DNA of 64,000 bases from WHUA01 sp963711215 (GCA_963711215.1 CAVQDH010000007.1:62001-126000), one strand, 5' to 3'; counted from the first letter of the stretch, positions 16,182 through 25,906 are shown. Notes: generated by a model not told the origin, from the letters alone. Numbers and translations: made by a program.

Positions 16182-16695
16182 CTACTGCAGCTTTTCCCCG
16201 GGCGAGATGCCCCATACGCCGTCGCGCTTGACCCAGCCTTCGTAGCCGCCGGCATCGACCTCGCACCACTCGATCCGGCAGCGCGACACCGTGACGACGT
16301 ACCCGGGTGCCAAGCGCGCGACCGCCGCCGAGTTCGTCGGTCGCATCCTTCCGCAAGGTCTGGCCATGGCCCACCATGATCAGGCTGCGCTTGGACGAGA
16401 GCATGGCGCGGTGAACCCAGCCTTCGGCGCCTTCCCAGTCGCGGATCTTCCGCCACGTGTCGTATTCCGCGATGACCTGGACGGGCATGTTGCGCTGGAC
16501 GAATTTCCATTTTACCGGATAGCGCACGCCGGGACCGGCACGCACGTTGACATCGTCCGCCCGCAACGAGGCGAAGCGGGTGATTTCGCCTTCCGTGGTG
16601 CGCGCAACCTGCTTGTTTTGCGCAACGGCAGATGCCGCCGGCACGAGCGCCAGCACCACCACGAAATGCCAAACCATCAGACGCATCGAGCTCAT
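16182..16695 (-). CDS. Secreted SH3-domain protein (frameshifted)
   Basis: A signal peptide (LMVWHFVVVLALVPAASAVA) leads into bacterial SH3 repeats: SLRADDVNVRAGPGVRYPVKWKF, then WRKIRDWEGAEGWVHRAML. Near 16345 the pattern moves one frame, continuing RLAPGYVVTVSRCRIEWCEV and GGYEGWVKRDGVWGISPGE, ending at 16182. Removing one base joins the pieces into about 170 residues. Proteins of this type (DUF1058/COG3807) are periplasmic and presumed to bind peptidoglycan or peptides. It is convergent with the DUF3501 gene, with a GC-rich gap of 54 bases between them. Confidence 0.75.
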
Positions 16696-16840
16696 GACCC
16701 ACCCTTAGTCCAGACTAGCGTCCAACCGTATAAAAAGGCGGGATTCGCATTGGGTCAAGCGCCTTGCGCCGACGGCGCTGGACAATGCCGCCCATGAGTG
16801 TGTAAACCGCTGGCGATTCTTCCCAGCGAGGCCAGGGACC

Positions 16841-17827
16841 GTGCCCAAGCAGAAACCCTCCGTGGTCGTCACGCGCCGGCTTCCGGAAGCCGTCGAGACG
16901 CGCATGATGGAGCTGTTCGAGACGCGGCTGAACCGCGACGACCGGCCGATGTCCCAGGCGGAGATCGCCGAGGCGGTGAAGACGGCGGACGTTCTGGTGC
17001 CGACCGTGACGGACCGGATCGACCGCGCGCTCATCGAGGCAGCCGGCAGCCGGCTCAAGCTCATCGCGTCCTTCAGCACGGGCGTGGACCATATCGACCT
17101 CGGGGCGGCGCATGCGCGCGGGATCACCGTGACCAACACGCCGGGCGTGCTGACCGAAGACACCGCCGACATGACCATGGCGCTGATCCTGGCCGTGCCG
17201 CGCCGCCTGATCGAGGGTGAGCGGGCGGTCCGCGAGGGCAAATGGACGGGCTGGAGCCCGACCTGGATGCTCGGCCACCGGATCTGGGGCAAGCGCCTCG
17301 GGATCATCGGCATGGGCCGGATCGGCCGCGCGGTCGCCAAGCGCGCCGCCGGGTTCGGGCTGTCGGTCCATTACCACAACCGCCGCCGGGTCCATCCGGA
17401 CGTCGAGGCCGAGCTGCAGGCGACCTACTGGGAAAGCCTGGACCAGATGCTGGCCCACATGGACATCGTCTCGGTCAACTGCCCGCACACGCCGGCCACC
17501 TACCACCTGCTCTCGGCACGGCGGCTCCGGCTGCTCAAGCCGCAGGCCTATATCGTCAACACCAGCCGGGGCGAGGTGATCGACGAGGACGTGCTGGCCG
17601 AGATGCTGCGGACGGACGCGCTGGCCGGCGCCGGGCTCGACGTGTTCGAGCACGAGCCCTCGGTCAACCCGAAGCTGCTGCGGCTCGACAACGTGGTGCT
17701 GATGCCGCATATGGGCTCCGCCACCATCGAAGGCCGCCAGGCGATGGGCGAGAAGGTGATCATCAACATCCGCACCTTCGCCGACGGGCACAAGCCGCCG
17801 GATAGGGTTCTGGCCACAGAGTATTGA
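16841..17827 (+). CDS. D-2-hydroxyacid dehydrogenase (glyoxylate/hydroxypyruvate reductase type)
   Basis: A 328-residue NAD(P)-dependent dehydrogenase. Substrate-side motif FSTGVDHIDL is followed by the Rossmann motif GMGRIGRAVA (about residues 152-161) and the catalytic triad: Arg in NTSRGEVID, Glu in FEHEPSVNP and His in LMPHMGSAT. Relatives reduce glyoxylate, hydroxypyruvate or D-glycerate-type acids in the cytoplasm. The exact substrate cannot be told. It starts with GTG, preceded by AGGGA. No lesion is visible. It is divergent from the SH3 gene across 145 bases. Confidence 0.88.
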   Translation: MPKQKPSVVVTRRLPEAVETRMMELFETRLNRDDRPMSQAEIAEAVKTADVLVPTVTDRIDRALIEAAGSRLKLIASFSTGVDHIDLGAAHARGITVTNTPGVLTEDTADMTMALILAVPRRLIEGERAVREGKWTGWSPTWMLGHRIWGKRLGIIGMGRIGRAVAKRAAGFGLSVHYHNRRRVHPDVEAELQATYWESLDQMLAHMDIVSVNCPHTPATYHLLSARRLRLLKPQAYIVNTSRGEVIDEDVLAEMLRTDALAGAGLDVFEHEPSVNPKLLRLDNVVLMPHMGSATIEGRQAMGEKVIINIRTFADGHKPPDRVLATEY

Positions 17828-17947
17828 GTCCGGCGGGCCGGCGCCCCACTCGTGGCCGGTAACCCGGAATCGTTGATTGCCGCAGCGGCTGAAACCCGGT
17901 ATGAATCCGCGCTTCCAAAATTAAAGTTGGGGCCCTGTCATTTGGCG

Positions 17948-17967
17948 CCTCCTTTTTTTTTTGGAGG
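17948..17967 (+). promoter_or_regulatory. CCTCC-T10-GGAGG hairpin occluding a ribosome-binding site
   Basis: CCTCC (17948-17952) and GGAGG (17963-17967) flank a run of ten T. In RNA they would pair into a 5-base stem with a U10 loop. The GGAGG is the natural Shine-Dalgarno for the ATG at 17974, six bases downstream, so the hairpin would hide it. A ten-base homopolymer is also the sort of tract whose length slips. Seen directly; regulatory use is inferred. Confidence 0.35.
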
Positions 17968-17973
17968 TTGTGG

Positions 17974-19297
17974 ATGGTTTCCAGACCAACACCCGATAGA
18001 CCGGACGGTCTTTCCTGCTTTTCCCTGCCCACTCCCTGCGCACATTTTCCGTCGAAGCCCTGACAAAGCTTCGCGACAGTTCCTTCGACGGCGTCGGCAT
18101 CTCGCGCGAGACCTATGGCCCCGGCGAGACGGCTGCTTTCGATCTCGTGGAATCCTATGCCAGACAAGAGGGGCTCGCCGTTGAATCGGACGCCGCGCGC
18201 AACCTGATCGTCCGGCTGCCCGGCCGCGACGGCAGCCTGGCGCCGGTGGTGACCGGGTCGCATCTCGATAGCGTGCCCCAGGGCGGCAACTACGATGGCG
18301 CCGCCGGCGTCATCGCGGGACTGGCCGTGCTCATCGCCGCCAAAGGACACGAGCCGCCACGCCGGCCGATGGAAGTCTATGCCCTCCGCGGCGAGGAAAG
18401 CGCCTGGTTCGGTGGCCCGTGCTATTTCGGCTCGCGTGCCCTGTTCGGCCAGCTCACGGAGCAAGACTTCCACACCGTCCATCGCGACGGCAAGCGGACG
18501 CTGGAAGATTGCATGCAGGCGGCGGGCGCGGACATCGCCCGGCTCCGATCAGGCGGCCCGCTCGTCGAGCCGTCGCGCTTCGCCTGCTGGCTCGAGCTTC
18601 ACATCGAGCAGGGCCCGGTCCTCGTCACGCGCGACAAACCTGTCGGCGTGGTCACCGGCATTCGCGGCAATCATCGTCATCGGCGGGTCACCTGCCGCGG
18701 CGAGGCTGCGCATTCCGGCGCCGTGCCGCGATGGCTGCGCAAGGACGCAGTTCTCGCCATGGCCGAGCTGATGGTGCGGATCGACGAACACTGGCGGGTC
18801 CTGCTCGAGTGGGGCGAGGACCTTGTTGTTACGGCCGGCATCGTCGAGACGAATCGGAAGAGCATGCGGTTTCCCGCGTCCCCGGCGAAGTCTCCTTCGC
18901 GTTGGAATACCGAAGCCAGGATATCGAGACACTTAAATCCTTCGAGGCGCTGATCCAGTCCGAATGCGACCAGGTCGGCGCCAAACGGGGCGTGCGGTTC
19001 GATCTCGGCACGCCTTCCCTGACGCCGCCGGCACGGATGACGCCCGACGTGGTTGCGTTGATCGAAGCGGTTTGCGCTCGCCGTCAGGTGCCTTACGAGG
19101 TCATGGCATCCGGGGCCGGGCACGACTCCTCGGTCTTTGCCAACGCCGGCGTTCCGTCGGCTATGATTTTCGTCAGGAACGACAACGGCAGCCATAACCC
19201 GCATGAGGCCATGGCCTATCCGGATTTCTTCATGGCAACGGAAATCCTGGGCAGCGCAATGCTCACCGCGGCCAACCGGGAACCGGAGGACTGTTGA
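17974..19297 (+). pseudogene. M20-family Zn amidase (hydantoinase/carbamoylase type), frameshifted
   Basis: Three frame segments together give most of an N-carbamoyl-L-amino acid amidohydrolase/allantoate amidohydrolase-type protein. The N-terminal part EALTKLRDSSFDGVG...ETYGPGE is open from about 18000 but has no start codon in frame. The likely start, ATG 17974 with GGAGG, is one frame away. The core has the metal motifs GSHLDSVPQGGNYDGAAGV and RGEESAWF, and LELHIEQGPVL. Near 18870 the frame changes again to RVPGEVSFALEYRS, ending ASGAGHDSSVFANAGVPSAM...GSHNPHEAM at 19297. Both breaks look like missing bases. The enzyme class hydrolyses N-carbamoyl or ureido groups. The OPRT gene starts next to its stop. 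It is either true decay or locally poor sequence. Confidence 0.7.
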
Positions 19298-19947
19298 ATG
19301 ACGTCGCCGAAGAAATGGGCTGCGGAGACGGCCCGCATCATCATCGAAAGCCGTTCGCTCTACACCCGCACCACCGGCGATCCGTTCTATTTCTCGTCCG
19401 GCTGGGCCAGCCCTGTCTTCATCGACGCAAGAAGCTCATTTCGGACCGCCGTCGCGCAATGACCTCGCGGAGATGACAGTCGCGCGCATTTCGGCGTCGG
19501 TCGATGCCGACACACTCGACGCGGTCGCCGGATGTGAGCTGACCGGCGTGCCGTTCGCGACGCTGATCGCCGACCGTCTTCCAAGCCGCTCGTGCTCGTT
19601 TGCAAACAGAGCAAGGGGTTCGGCGCCTGGCGCAGTTCGAAGGCAGCTTCGAGCCCGGCGCGCGCGTCCTGCTGGTCGACGATCTGGCGACGGACGGCGT
19701 CAGCGAGACGGCCTTCCGCACCGCCCTCCAGCGCGCCGAGGCGACAGTCCTCGACACCTTCGTGCTCATCGACTTCGACGTCTTTCCGACCAACCATACG
19801 TATCTGTCGCTGGCCAAGCTAAGCCACATCATCGAAGCAGCGAAGGAAAGCGGCTATCTAGGGGCGAATGATGTCGCCGAGATCGAAAATTTCTCCCGCG
19901 ATGCGCCTGCTTGGTCGCGCGTGCACGGGGGAATCGGCGGACTGTGA
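19298..19947 (+). pseudogene. pyrE: Orotate phosphoribosyltransferase, multiply frameshifted
   Basis: Five frame segments in order reproduce an OPRT of about 220 residues: RSLYTRTTGDPFYFSSGWAS, KKLISD, NDLAEMTVARISAS...AVAGCELTGVPFATLIADRL, LVLVCKQSKGFGAWR, and QFEGSFEPGARVLLVDDLATDG with the PRPP motif, ending at 19947. Each join needs one added base, so four single-base deletions fall within about 200 bases. OPRT converts orotate and PRPP to OMP in pyrimidine synthesis. This long form beside a carbamoylase-type amidase may be a second copy serving pyrimidine-ring salvage. With this many lesions it cannot be made as read. Essentiality of OPRT argues for sequence error unless another copy exists. 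Confidence 0.72.
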
Positions 19948-19981
19948 CGACCAAATCGTCTCTTGGGAATGTGTATGGTGC

Positions 19982-20004
19982 GGCGGCCTGCGGGCCGCCT
20001 TTTT
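19982..20004 (+). terminator. Rho-independent terminator after pyrE
   Basis: GGCGGCC-TGCG-GGCCGCC forms a perfect 7-base stem with a tetraloop, followed by TTTTT (20000-20004). It lies 35 bases after the OPRT stop and closes the amidase-OPRT transcription unit. Confidence 0.88.
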
Positions 20005-20269
20005 CGTCTCAACCTCAATTCCTTCAATCGACCGTTCCGCGCATTCCGGGTGCTCAGGATATACTGAGCCAAGACGACGCGGCGGCGACGCCCCAACCCG
20101 ACGGACGGGCCAACGACGATAGACGTCGCGGGCATCGAGATCTTCGTCGCCGACGCCGGCCGATGTGCGGACACCAACGAAGGCGCTGTCAAGAAGCACC
20201 CGCCCATCAAAGAAAAGACCGGACTGCGAGAGCCGCTCTCACGCAACGAATCAAACGGGAGGCATACCA
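20005..20269 (+). other. Non-coding gap before the aldolase gene
   Basis: Together with the terminator this leaves about 320 bases without a recognised gene between OPRT and the aldolase. A -10-like GATATACT around 20055 is the only promoter-like element noticed. No tRNA, riboswitch or conserved reading frame was recognised. Confidence 0.3.
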
Positions 20270-21050
20270 ATGAAGACGAACCCCTTGCGCGCCGGTGTCG
20301 AACGCGGCGAGCTGCAGATCGGCACCTGGGTCAATATGGTCCGCAATCCGGCGATCCTGCCGTTGCTCAAGGCGGCCGGCCTCGACTTCGCCCGCTTCGA
20401 CATGGAGCATTCCGGCCCCTCGATCGAGACCATCGCCAACATGGCGCTGCTCGCCCGAGCCCTTGATTTCCCGATCGCCGTCCGCATGCCGCGAGGCCAA
20501 TCGCGAATGGATCACACGGCTGCTCGACCTCGGCGTCTACACCCTTCACTGCCCGCAGGTGGAATCCGCCAAACACGCTGAGGAAATCGTCGCCGCGACC
20601 CGCTACGCGCCGCGGGGACAGCGCGGCTGGGCAGGCATGAGCCCGGCCTGGGACTACGATAAGACGGTATCCCCGAAGGAGAAGAAGGAATTCGCCAACC
20701 GCGAGGTCTTCGTGACGGTGATGTTCGAGACGGCGGAGGCCTTCAACGATCTCGACGACATCGCCGCGATGGACGGGATCGACGCGCTGACCATCGGGCC
20801 GGCCGACCTGTCGCAAAACCTCGGCATCGCCGGAACGCCCGACCAGGCGAAGGTGCTGGACGAGAAGCGGACCCAGGTTCTCGAAGCGGCGAAAAAGCAC
20901 GGCAAGACCTGCGCCATGCTCGTCTCGAGCGCCGAGCAGGCCCGGCAATGGAAGGAAGCCGGCGCGCTGATCCTCGCCTATGCCAGCGAGGTCGACGTGC
21001 TGCATGACGCCTTCGAGCAGGCGATGGCGCGGATCAAGGGCGCCGGATAG
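20270..21050 (+). CDS. HpcH/HpaI family aldolase (frameshifted)
   Basis: A cytoplasmic class II pyruvate-type aldolase of about 259 residues. GGGAGG lies seven bases before the ATG. The first frame reads GTWVNMVRNPAILPLLKAAG and FARFDMEHSGPSIET. After IAVRMPR near 20495 one surplus G moves the frame, and the second part reads EANREWITRLLDLGVYTLHCP, ALTIGPADLSQNLGI and the C-terminal helix. The metal-binding Glu, the Asp in the GPADLS loop and the conserved Arg positions are present. Relatives cleave 2-keto-4-hydroxy acids from aromatic breakdown or act on malyl-type substrates. The substrate here is unknown. It is convergent with the serine hydrolase gene, 7 bases apart. Confidence 0.8.
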
Positions 21051-21057
21051 GCGCCGA

Positions 21058-22224
21058 TCATCGGAGACCGGCGTAAACCGCGGTCTCGAAATCGAGATAG
21101 AGCGCGAGCGCCCGCTCGTCGACGAAGGGGAAGAGCTGCGCCAGGAACACGCCGCCGATGCCCTTCGCCGGATCGATCCAGAAATAGGAGTTGGCGAGAC
21201 CGGCCCAGGCGAGGCTGTGCGCGGAGCGGCCGGTCGGCGCTTTCTCCTCGTTGATCATGAAGGTCAGGCCCCAGGTCTTTTCCAGCCCCGGAAAGAACTC
21301 CGCGTCCAGCGAGCCCGCGGGGTCAGTGGTCGGCAGCATGCAAACCCGGCAGGCCCCCATCTGGTTCCGCGACATGGCCGCCACCGTTTCGGGCTTGAGC
21401 AGCCGGTTTCCGTTGCCCTCGCCCCGGTTCAGGATCATGCGGATGAACTTGGCGTAATCGCCGACGGTCGAGTATAGCCCGCCGCCACCGTTCTCCACCG
21501 GCGGGTCCTGCTGGCGCACCAGGTCGATCGGCACGAGCGCGTCGCCCCGGCGCTGGTGGACCTTCGCAAGACGCGCGTGCATCGCCGGCGAGATCCGGTA
21601 GCTCGTGCTCGTCATACCGAGCGGATCGAGGATGTTCTCTTTCATGTAGGCCCCGAGCTTCTGGCCGCATGCCGCTTCGACCACCTTTCCCGCCCAGTCG
21701 ATGCCGATGCTGTAGAGCCAGCGGTCGCCGGGATCGAAGACAAGCGGCGTCATCAGCGCCCGGATATCGCCGGTATAGGCGCTCGGCAGGCTCTCCTGCT
21801 TGCCGTAGCGGTCGATCAGGTCGTTCCAGCGGGCGTAACCGAAGCCCGCGGTGTGGGTCAGCAGGTGTCGCAGGGTGATTGGCCGTTTCGGCGGCCGCAT
21901 CACCGCCTTGCCCGCCGCATCGAAGCGCTCCAGGACCTGCACCTCGCCGAGATAGGGCGCCCAGGCGGCCGCCGGCGAATCGAGGTCGAGCTTGCCCTGC
22001 TCGACGAGCTGCATCGCGGCGGTGCCGGTGATCGCCTTGGTCATCGAGGCGATCATGCCGACCGTGTCCGGCGTCATCGCGATCCCGCCGCCGAGCGCAC
22101 GCTCGCCGAAACCCTCTTCATACAGAAGGCCGTCGCGATCGGTGACCGCCGCCGTGACGCCAGCCACGGCGCCGCGTTCGACGCCGGACGACAGGACCGT
22201 TCCGATATTGGCTTGCAAGGACAT
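21058..22224 (-). CDS. Beta-lactamase-fold serine hydrolase (class C/esterase VIII type)
   Basis: A 388-residue protein of the beta-lactamase superfamily without a signal peptide, so probably cytoplasmic and an esterase or peptidase, not a resistance enzyme. It has the nucleophile motif SMTK in MIASMTKAITGTAAM, the Tyr of LYSIGIDWAGKVVE and the HTAGFGY loop. The ATG at 22224 is chosen because GAGGAG stands seven bases upstream. An upstream in-frame start at 22299 would add 25 Arg-rich residues. The frame is intact. It is divergent from the LLM oxidoreductase gene. Confidence 0.82.
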   Translation of the reverse strand: MSLQANIGTVLSSGVERGAVAGVTAAVTDRDGLLYEEGFGERALGGGIAMTPDTVGMIASMTKAITGTAAMQLVEQGKLDLDSPAAAWAPYLGEVQVLERFDAAGKAVMRPPKRPITLRHLLTHTAGFGYARWNDLIDRYGKQESLPSAYTGDIRALMTPLVFDPGDRWLYSIGIDWAGKVVEAACGQKLGAYMKENILDPLGMTSTSYRISPAMHARLAKVHQRRGDALVPIDLVRQQDPPVENGGGGLYSTVGDYAKFIRMILNRGEGNGNRLLKPETVAAMSRNQMGACRVCMLPTTDPAGSLDAEFFPGLEKTWGLTFMINEEKAPTGRSAHSLAWAGLANSYFWIDPAKGIGGVFLAQLFPFVDERALALYLDFETAVYAGLR

Positions 22225-22492
22225 CTGAGTGCTCCTCTCCCTCGGGCGCCGCGTGGCCTTCGCGGCTCTCCGGCGACGACGGCTCAGTTTAGCAGACAAA
22301 CCGGTTTCGCCGCCTCCGGCGCCCGTTGGGGGGCGCTATCGACAGCGCCGGCCCTATCGGCGATGATTCGCGGCAGACAAGCGAAGCGCGAGACCGGGAG
22401 GACGAAAAGAAAAGGCATCGTCGCACCGCCGGACGTGCCGTCGAAGCACTGATCGCTATAAAAACAAAGTCTCACGCCGAAGGAAGATCACC

Positions 22493-23567
22493 ATGCAGCT
22501 CGGTTTGTTCATGATGCCCCTGCACCCGCCGTACCGGCCGCTCGCGGATTGCTACGACCGCGACATCGACCAGCTGGTCGCGGCCGATCGCCTGGGCTTC
22601 GCCGAGGCATGGATCGGGGAGCATTTCACCGAGAAATGGGAAAACGCCCCGGCGCCCGACCTCCTGATCGCGCAGGCCCTGGCGCTGACCGAGCAGATCC
22701 GCGTCGGTACGGGCGTGACGCTGCTCGGCATGCATGAGCCCGTCTACCTGGCGCATCGCCTGGCGATGCTGGATCACATGTCGCGCGGCCGGTTCCAATG
22801 GGGTATCGGCCTCGGCGGCATCCCGACGGACATGGCGTTGATGGGGCTCGATCCCGGCGAGGCGCGCGGCCGCGCGGCCGAGGCGCTCGAGGTCATTCTC
22901 GGCCTGTGGCAGAGCGACGGCGGCTTCGTCCACCACGGAAAATTTTTTCACATCGACGCGCCCGCGCTCGACCCGGTCACGGATCGCGGGCTGCATATGA
23001 AACCCTTTCAGCGGCCCCATCCGCCGATCGCGGTCGCCGCCAGCACGCCCAGCTCCGGTTCGCTGCGCGTCGCCGGCGCGCGCGGCTGGTCGCCCATGTC
23101 GAGCTCGCTGCTGTCGCGCACCTATCTTCCGGGCCATTGGGACGCCGTGGCCGCCGGCGCCGAAAGCGCAGGCAGGACGGCCGACAGGCGCCAATGGCGG
23201 GTAGCGCGCGACGTGTTCGTCGGCCCGACGCCTAAGATCGCGCGCGAGCGGGCGCTGGCGACGCTCGGCCGCAATTACGAGAAGCATCAGTATGCAAGCC
23301 GGGTCGGAACGATCCAGATCGAAAGCACCAAGATCGACCCGGCCATGCCCGACGAAGCCGTTGATGTCGACTATCTGATGGAAAATGTCTGGATCGTCGG
23401 CGACCCCGAGGAATGCGCGGACAAGATAAGGGCGCTGCACAGCGCCACCGGCGGATTTGGCACCCTGCTCAGCATCACCGCCGACTCCGACGATGCTGGC
23501 CTGGGACCACGAAAGTCTGCGTCTTCTGGCGGAAGAGGTCGGACCGCGCATCGAGGATCTGCGCTAG
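22493..23567 (+). CDS. LLM class flavin-dependent oxidoreductase (frameshifted near the end)
   Basis: A luciferase-like monooxygenase-fold enzyme of about 357 residues with the family start LGLFMMPLHPP, then RLGFAEAWIGEHFTEKWENA, RIRVGTGVTLLGMHEPVYLA-type strand, SRGRFQWGIGLGG and PPIAVAASTPSSGSLRVAGARGW. Near 23488 the reading frame must move by one base. The repaired C terminus reads AWDHESLRLLAEEVGPRI and stops at 23565-23567. It probably uses reduced FMN or F420 to oxidise a small substrate, which cannot be named. Convergent with moeB. Confidence 0.82.
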
Positions 23568-23576
23568 CGCCGCGGA

Positions 23577-24380
23577 TCAGGCCTGCGGCTCGGCCACGTG
23601 CAGGCCCTTGATCGTCGGCTGGGCGCCGCAGAGCGCGCAGGCGGGATCGCGCTTGACCTTGAGGGTGCGGAAGCTGCCGGAGAGACCTTCGTAAAGCAGC
23701 AGCCGGCCCGCCATGCTGTCGCCGAGGCCGAGCAGCTCCTTCAGCACTTCGGTCGCCTGCAGCGTGCCGATCACGCCGGCGACCGCGCCGAAGATGCCGG
23801 CCGTCTCGCAGCGCGGCACCATGTTGGGCCGGGGCGGGCTCGGGAAGAGACAGCGGTAACAGGGCCGGTTCTCGCCTTCCTCATAGGCGCGGAAGGTGGA
23901 GAGCTGCCCTTCGAAGCGCAGCAGCGCGCCGGACACGAGCGTCTTCTTGGCGAAATAGCAGGCGTCGTTGGCGAGATAGCGGGTGGTGAAGTTGTCGCTG
24001 CCGTCGACGACGAGGTCGTAGCCGTCGATCAGCGACAGCGCGTTTTCCGGCGTGAAGCGGGCGCGATGCGTCTGCACCGTGATCTCCGGGTTGATGTCGT
24101 GCAGCCGTTCGGCCGCGCTCGTCACCTTGGGGTCGCCGACATTCTCGGTGCTGTGGACGATCTGGCGCTGCAGGTTCGAGGTGTCGACCACGTCGAAATC
24201 GACCACGCCGAGCGTCCCCACCCCCGCCGCGGCGAGATACATCAGCGAGGGCGAGCCAAGCCCGCCGGCGCCGATCACCAGCACCTTCGAATTCAGGAGC
24301 TTTTCCTGGCCTTCCTCGCCCACCTCTTCCATCACGATGTGGCGGGCGTAGCGTTCCAGTTGCTTGTCGGTAATCGCCAT
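23577..24380 (-). CDS. moeB: MoeB/ThiF-type adenylyltransferase
   Basis: A 267-residue E1-like enzyme that adenylates the C terminus of a small sulfur-carrier protein (MoaD or ThiS) for molybdopterin or thiamine synthesis. The ATP site GAGGLGSPSLMYLAAAG is followed by DVVDTSNLQRQIVH, the catalytic cysteine in PRCETAGIFG, and zinc pairs CYRCLF and CALC. There is no C-terminal rhodanese domain. The ATG at 24380 lies 11 bases beyond the cysK stop, giving a tight cysK-moeB unit consistent with sulfur transfer. A GTG at 24389 is an alternative start. Intact. Confidence 0.88.
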   Translation of the reverse strand: MAITDKQLERYARHIVMEEVGEEGQEKLLNSKVLVIGAGGLGSPSLMYLAAAGVGTLGVVDFDVVDTSNLQRQIVHSTENVGDPKVTSAAERLHDINPEITVQTHRARFTPENALSLIDGYDLVVDGSDNFTTRYLANDACYFAKKTLVSGALLRFEGQLSTFRAYEEGENRPCYRCLFPSPPRPNMVPRCETAGIFGAVAGVIGTLQATEVLKELLGLGDSMAGRLLLYEGLSGSFRTLKVKRDPACALCGAQPTIKGLHVAEPQA

Positions 24381-24390
24381 GGCTCTCACT

Positions 24391-25381
24391 CTATAGTCGG
24401 TCGAACAGGGGCGTCGACAGGTAGCGTTCCGCGAAGGACGGCAGGACGACGACGATCCGCTTGCCCGCCATCTCGGGCCGCGCGCCGACTTCCAGCGCCG
24501 CCGAGAGCGCCGCGCCGGACGAGATGCCCGCCGGCACCCCCTCGAGCCGCGCCAGCTTGCGCGACATGGCGAAGGCGGATTCGTTCGCGACCGTCAGCAC
24601 TTCGTCGATCAGGTCCGTCCGGAGGATCGAGGGGATGAAGCCCGCCCCGATACCTTCGATCAGATGCGCGCCGGCATAGCCGCCCGACAGCACGGGGCTG
24701 TCCTCCGGCTCGACCGCGATCATGCGGAAGGCGGGGTTTCGCTGCTTCAGGATCTCGGCGCAGCCGCTCAGCGTGCCGCCGGTGCCCACGCTCGCCACCA
24801 TCGCGTCGACCCGGCCGCCGGTATCGCGCCAGATCTCCTCCGCCGTTGTATGGCGCGTGAACCGCCGGGTTGGCGGGATTATGGAACTGCTGCGGCATCA
24901 CCGCGTCGGACAGCTCGGCGACCAGCGCCTCGGCGCGGCGGATCGCGCCCCGCATCCCTTCGCGCGCCGGCGTCAGCTCGAGCTCCGCGCCGAGGAAGGT
25001 CATCATCTTCCGCCGCTCGACGGACTGTGATTCCGGCATGGTCAGGATCAGGCGGTAGCCCTTGGCCGCGCAGGCGAAGGCGAGCGCGATGCCGGTATTG
25101 CCGGAGGTCGGCTCGACGATCACCGTGCCGGGTCCGATCCGGCCGGCCCGTTCCAGCGCCTCGATCATGGCGAGCCCGATGCGGTCCTTGACCGAGCCCA
25201 GCGGATTGAAGAACTCGAGCTTCGCCACGATTTCCGCCTCGATGCCGGCATCCGCCGCCAGCTTGGCCAGGCGCACCAGCGGCGTCGCCCCGATGGTGTC
25301 GAGGATGCTGTCGTATATCCGGCCACGGAACTCTCCGCCGTCGGCGGCCATCGTCTTCGGTCCGATCTGTGGATTGGGCAT
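24391..25381 (-). CDS. cysK: Cysteine synthase A (frameshifted)
   Basis: A PLP enzyme of about 330 residues that makes cysteine from O-acetylserine and sulfide. The N-terminal frame has DTIGATPLVRLAKL, the PLP lysine in NPLGSVKDRIG, PTSGNTGIALAF and PESQSVERRKM. After NPANPAVH near 24855 an extra G shifts the frame. The rest continues TTAEEIWRD, SVGTGGTLSGCAEILK, PAGISSGAAL and ends at 24391. Removing the G restores the canonical HRHTTAEEIWRD. Stop and moeB start are 10 bases apart. The upstream gene is the convergently unrelated rrf2, on the same strand. Confidence 0.87.
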
Positions 25382-25453
25382 TTTTACGAGATAGAAATGT
25401 AGTTGTCGGGGGCACCGGCGGCAAGCGCGGCTGCACCCCCTGGGTCCGGGGCG

Positions 25454-25906
25454 CTAGATCGTGAAGTCCGGGCGGACCCGGCCGCGGCCTTCGATGCCGG
25501 CCTCGCGGGCCTTCTGGCACAGATCCTCGATCGTGACGTCGTCGAGCCGGCGGATCGCCGCTTCCTCGAGCTCGTCCCAGATCGGCGCGAGCACGCAGCG
25601 GCCAAGATCGGAGGCGGCCGCGGCGGCCTCTTCCGCCTCGGCGCGCTCGATCTCGGCGACGACCCGGACCACTTCGCCGAGCGCGATTCGCCGCCGCTCG
25701 CGGGCAAGACGATAGCCGCCGCGCGGCCCCCGCACGCCGCGCAGGATATTGGCGCGCACGAGCTGCTGCAGCACCTGCTCGAGATAGCGGCGCGGCACGC
25801 CCTGCCGCTCGGCGATATCCTTGCTCTGCACCGGCGTGTCGGATGCGTTGTAGGCAATGTCGAGCACGGCCTCCACCGCATGCATCAGCTTGCGCGTGAA
25901 CCGCAT
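25454..25906 (-). CDS. Rrf2 family transcriptional regulator
   Basis: A 150-residue winged-helix regulator with the Rrf2 layout: HAVEAVLDIAYNASDTPVQSKDIAERQGVP, YLEQVLQQLVRANILRGVRGPRGGYRLAR and the wing. Only one cysteine (GRCVLAPIW) lies in the usual cluster-binding region, plus another near the C terminus (DLCQKA), so it does not have the three-cysteine set of IscR. Its position upstream of cysK-moeB resembles CymR-like regulators of cysteine metabolism, which is the best inference. Its ATG overlaps the dut stop (TGATG), indicating translational coupling. Confidence 0.85.
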   Translation of the reverse strand: MRFTRKLMHAVEAVLDIAYNASDTPVQSKDIAERQGVPRRYLEQVLQQLVRANILRGVRGPRGGYRLARERRRIALGEVVRVVAEIERAEAEEAAAAASDLGRCVLAPIWDELEEAAIRRLDDVTIEDLCQKAREAGIEGRGRVRPDFTI

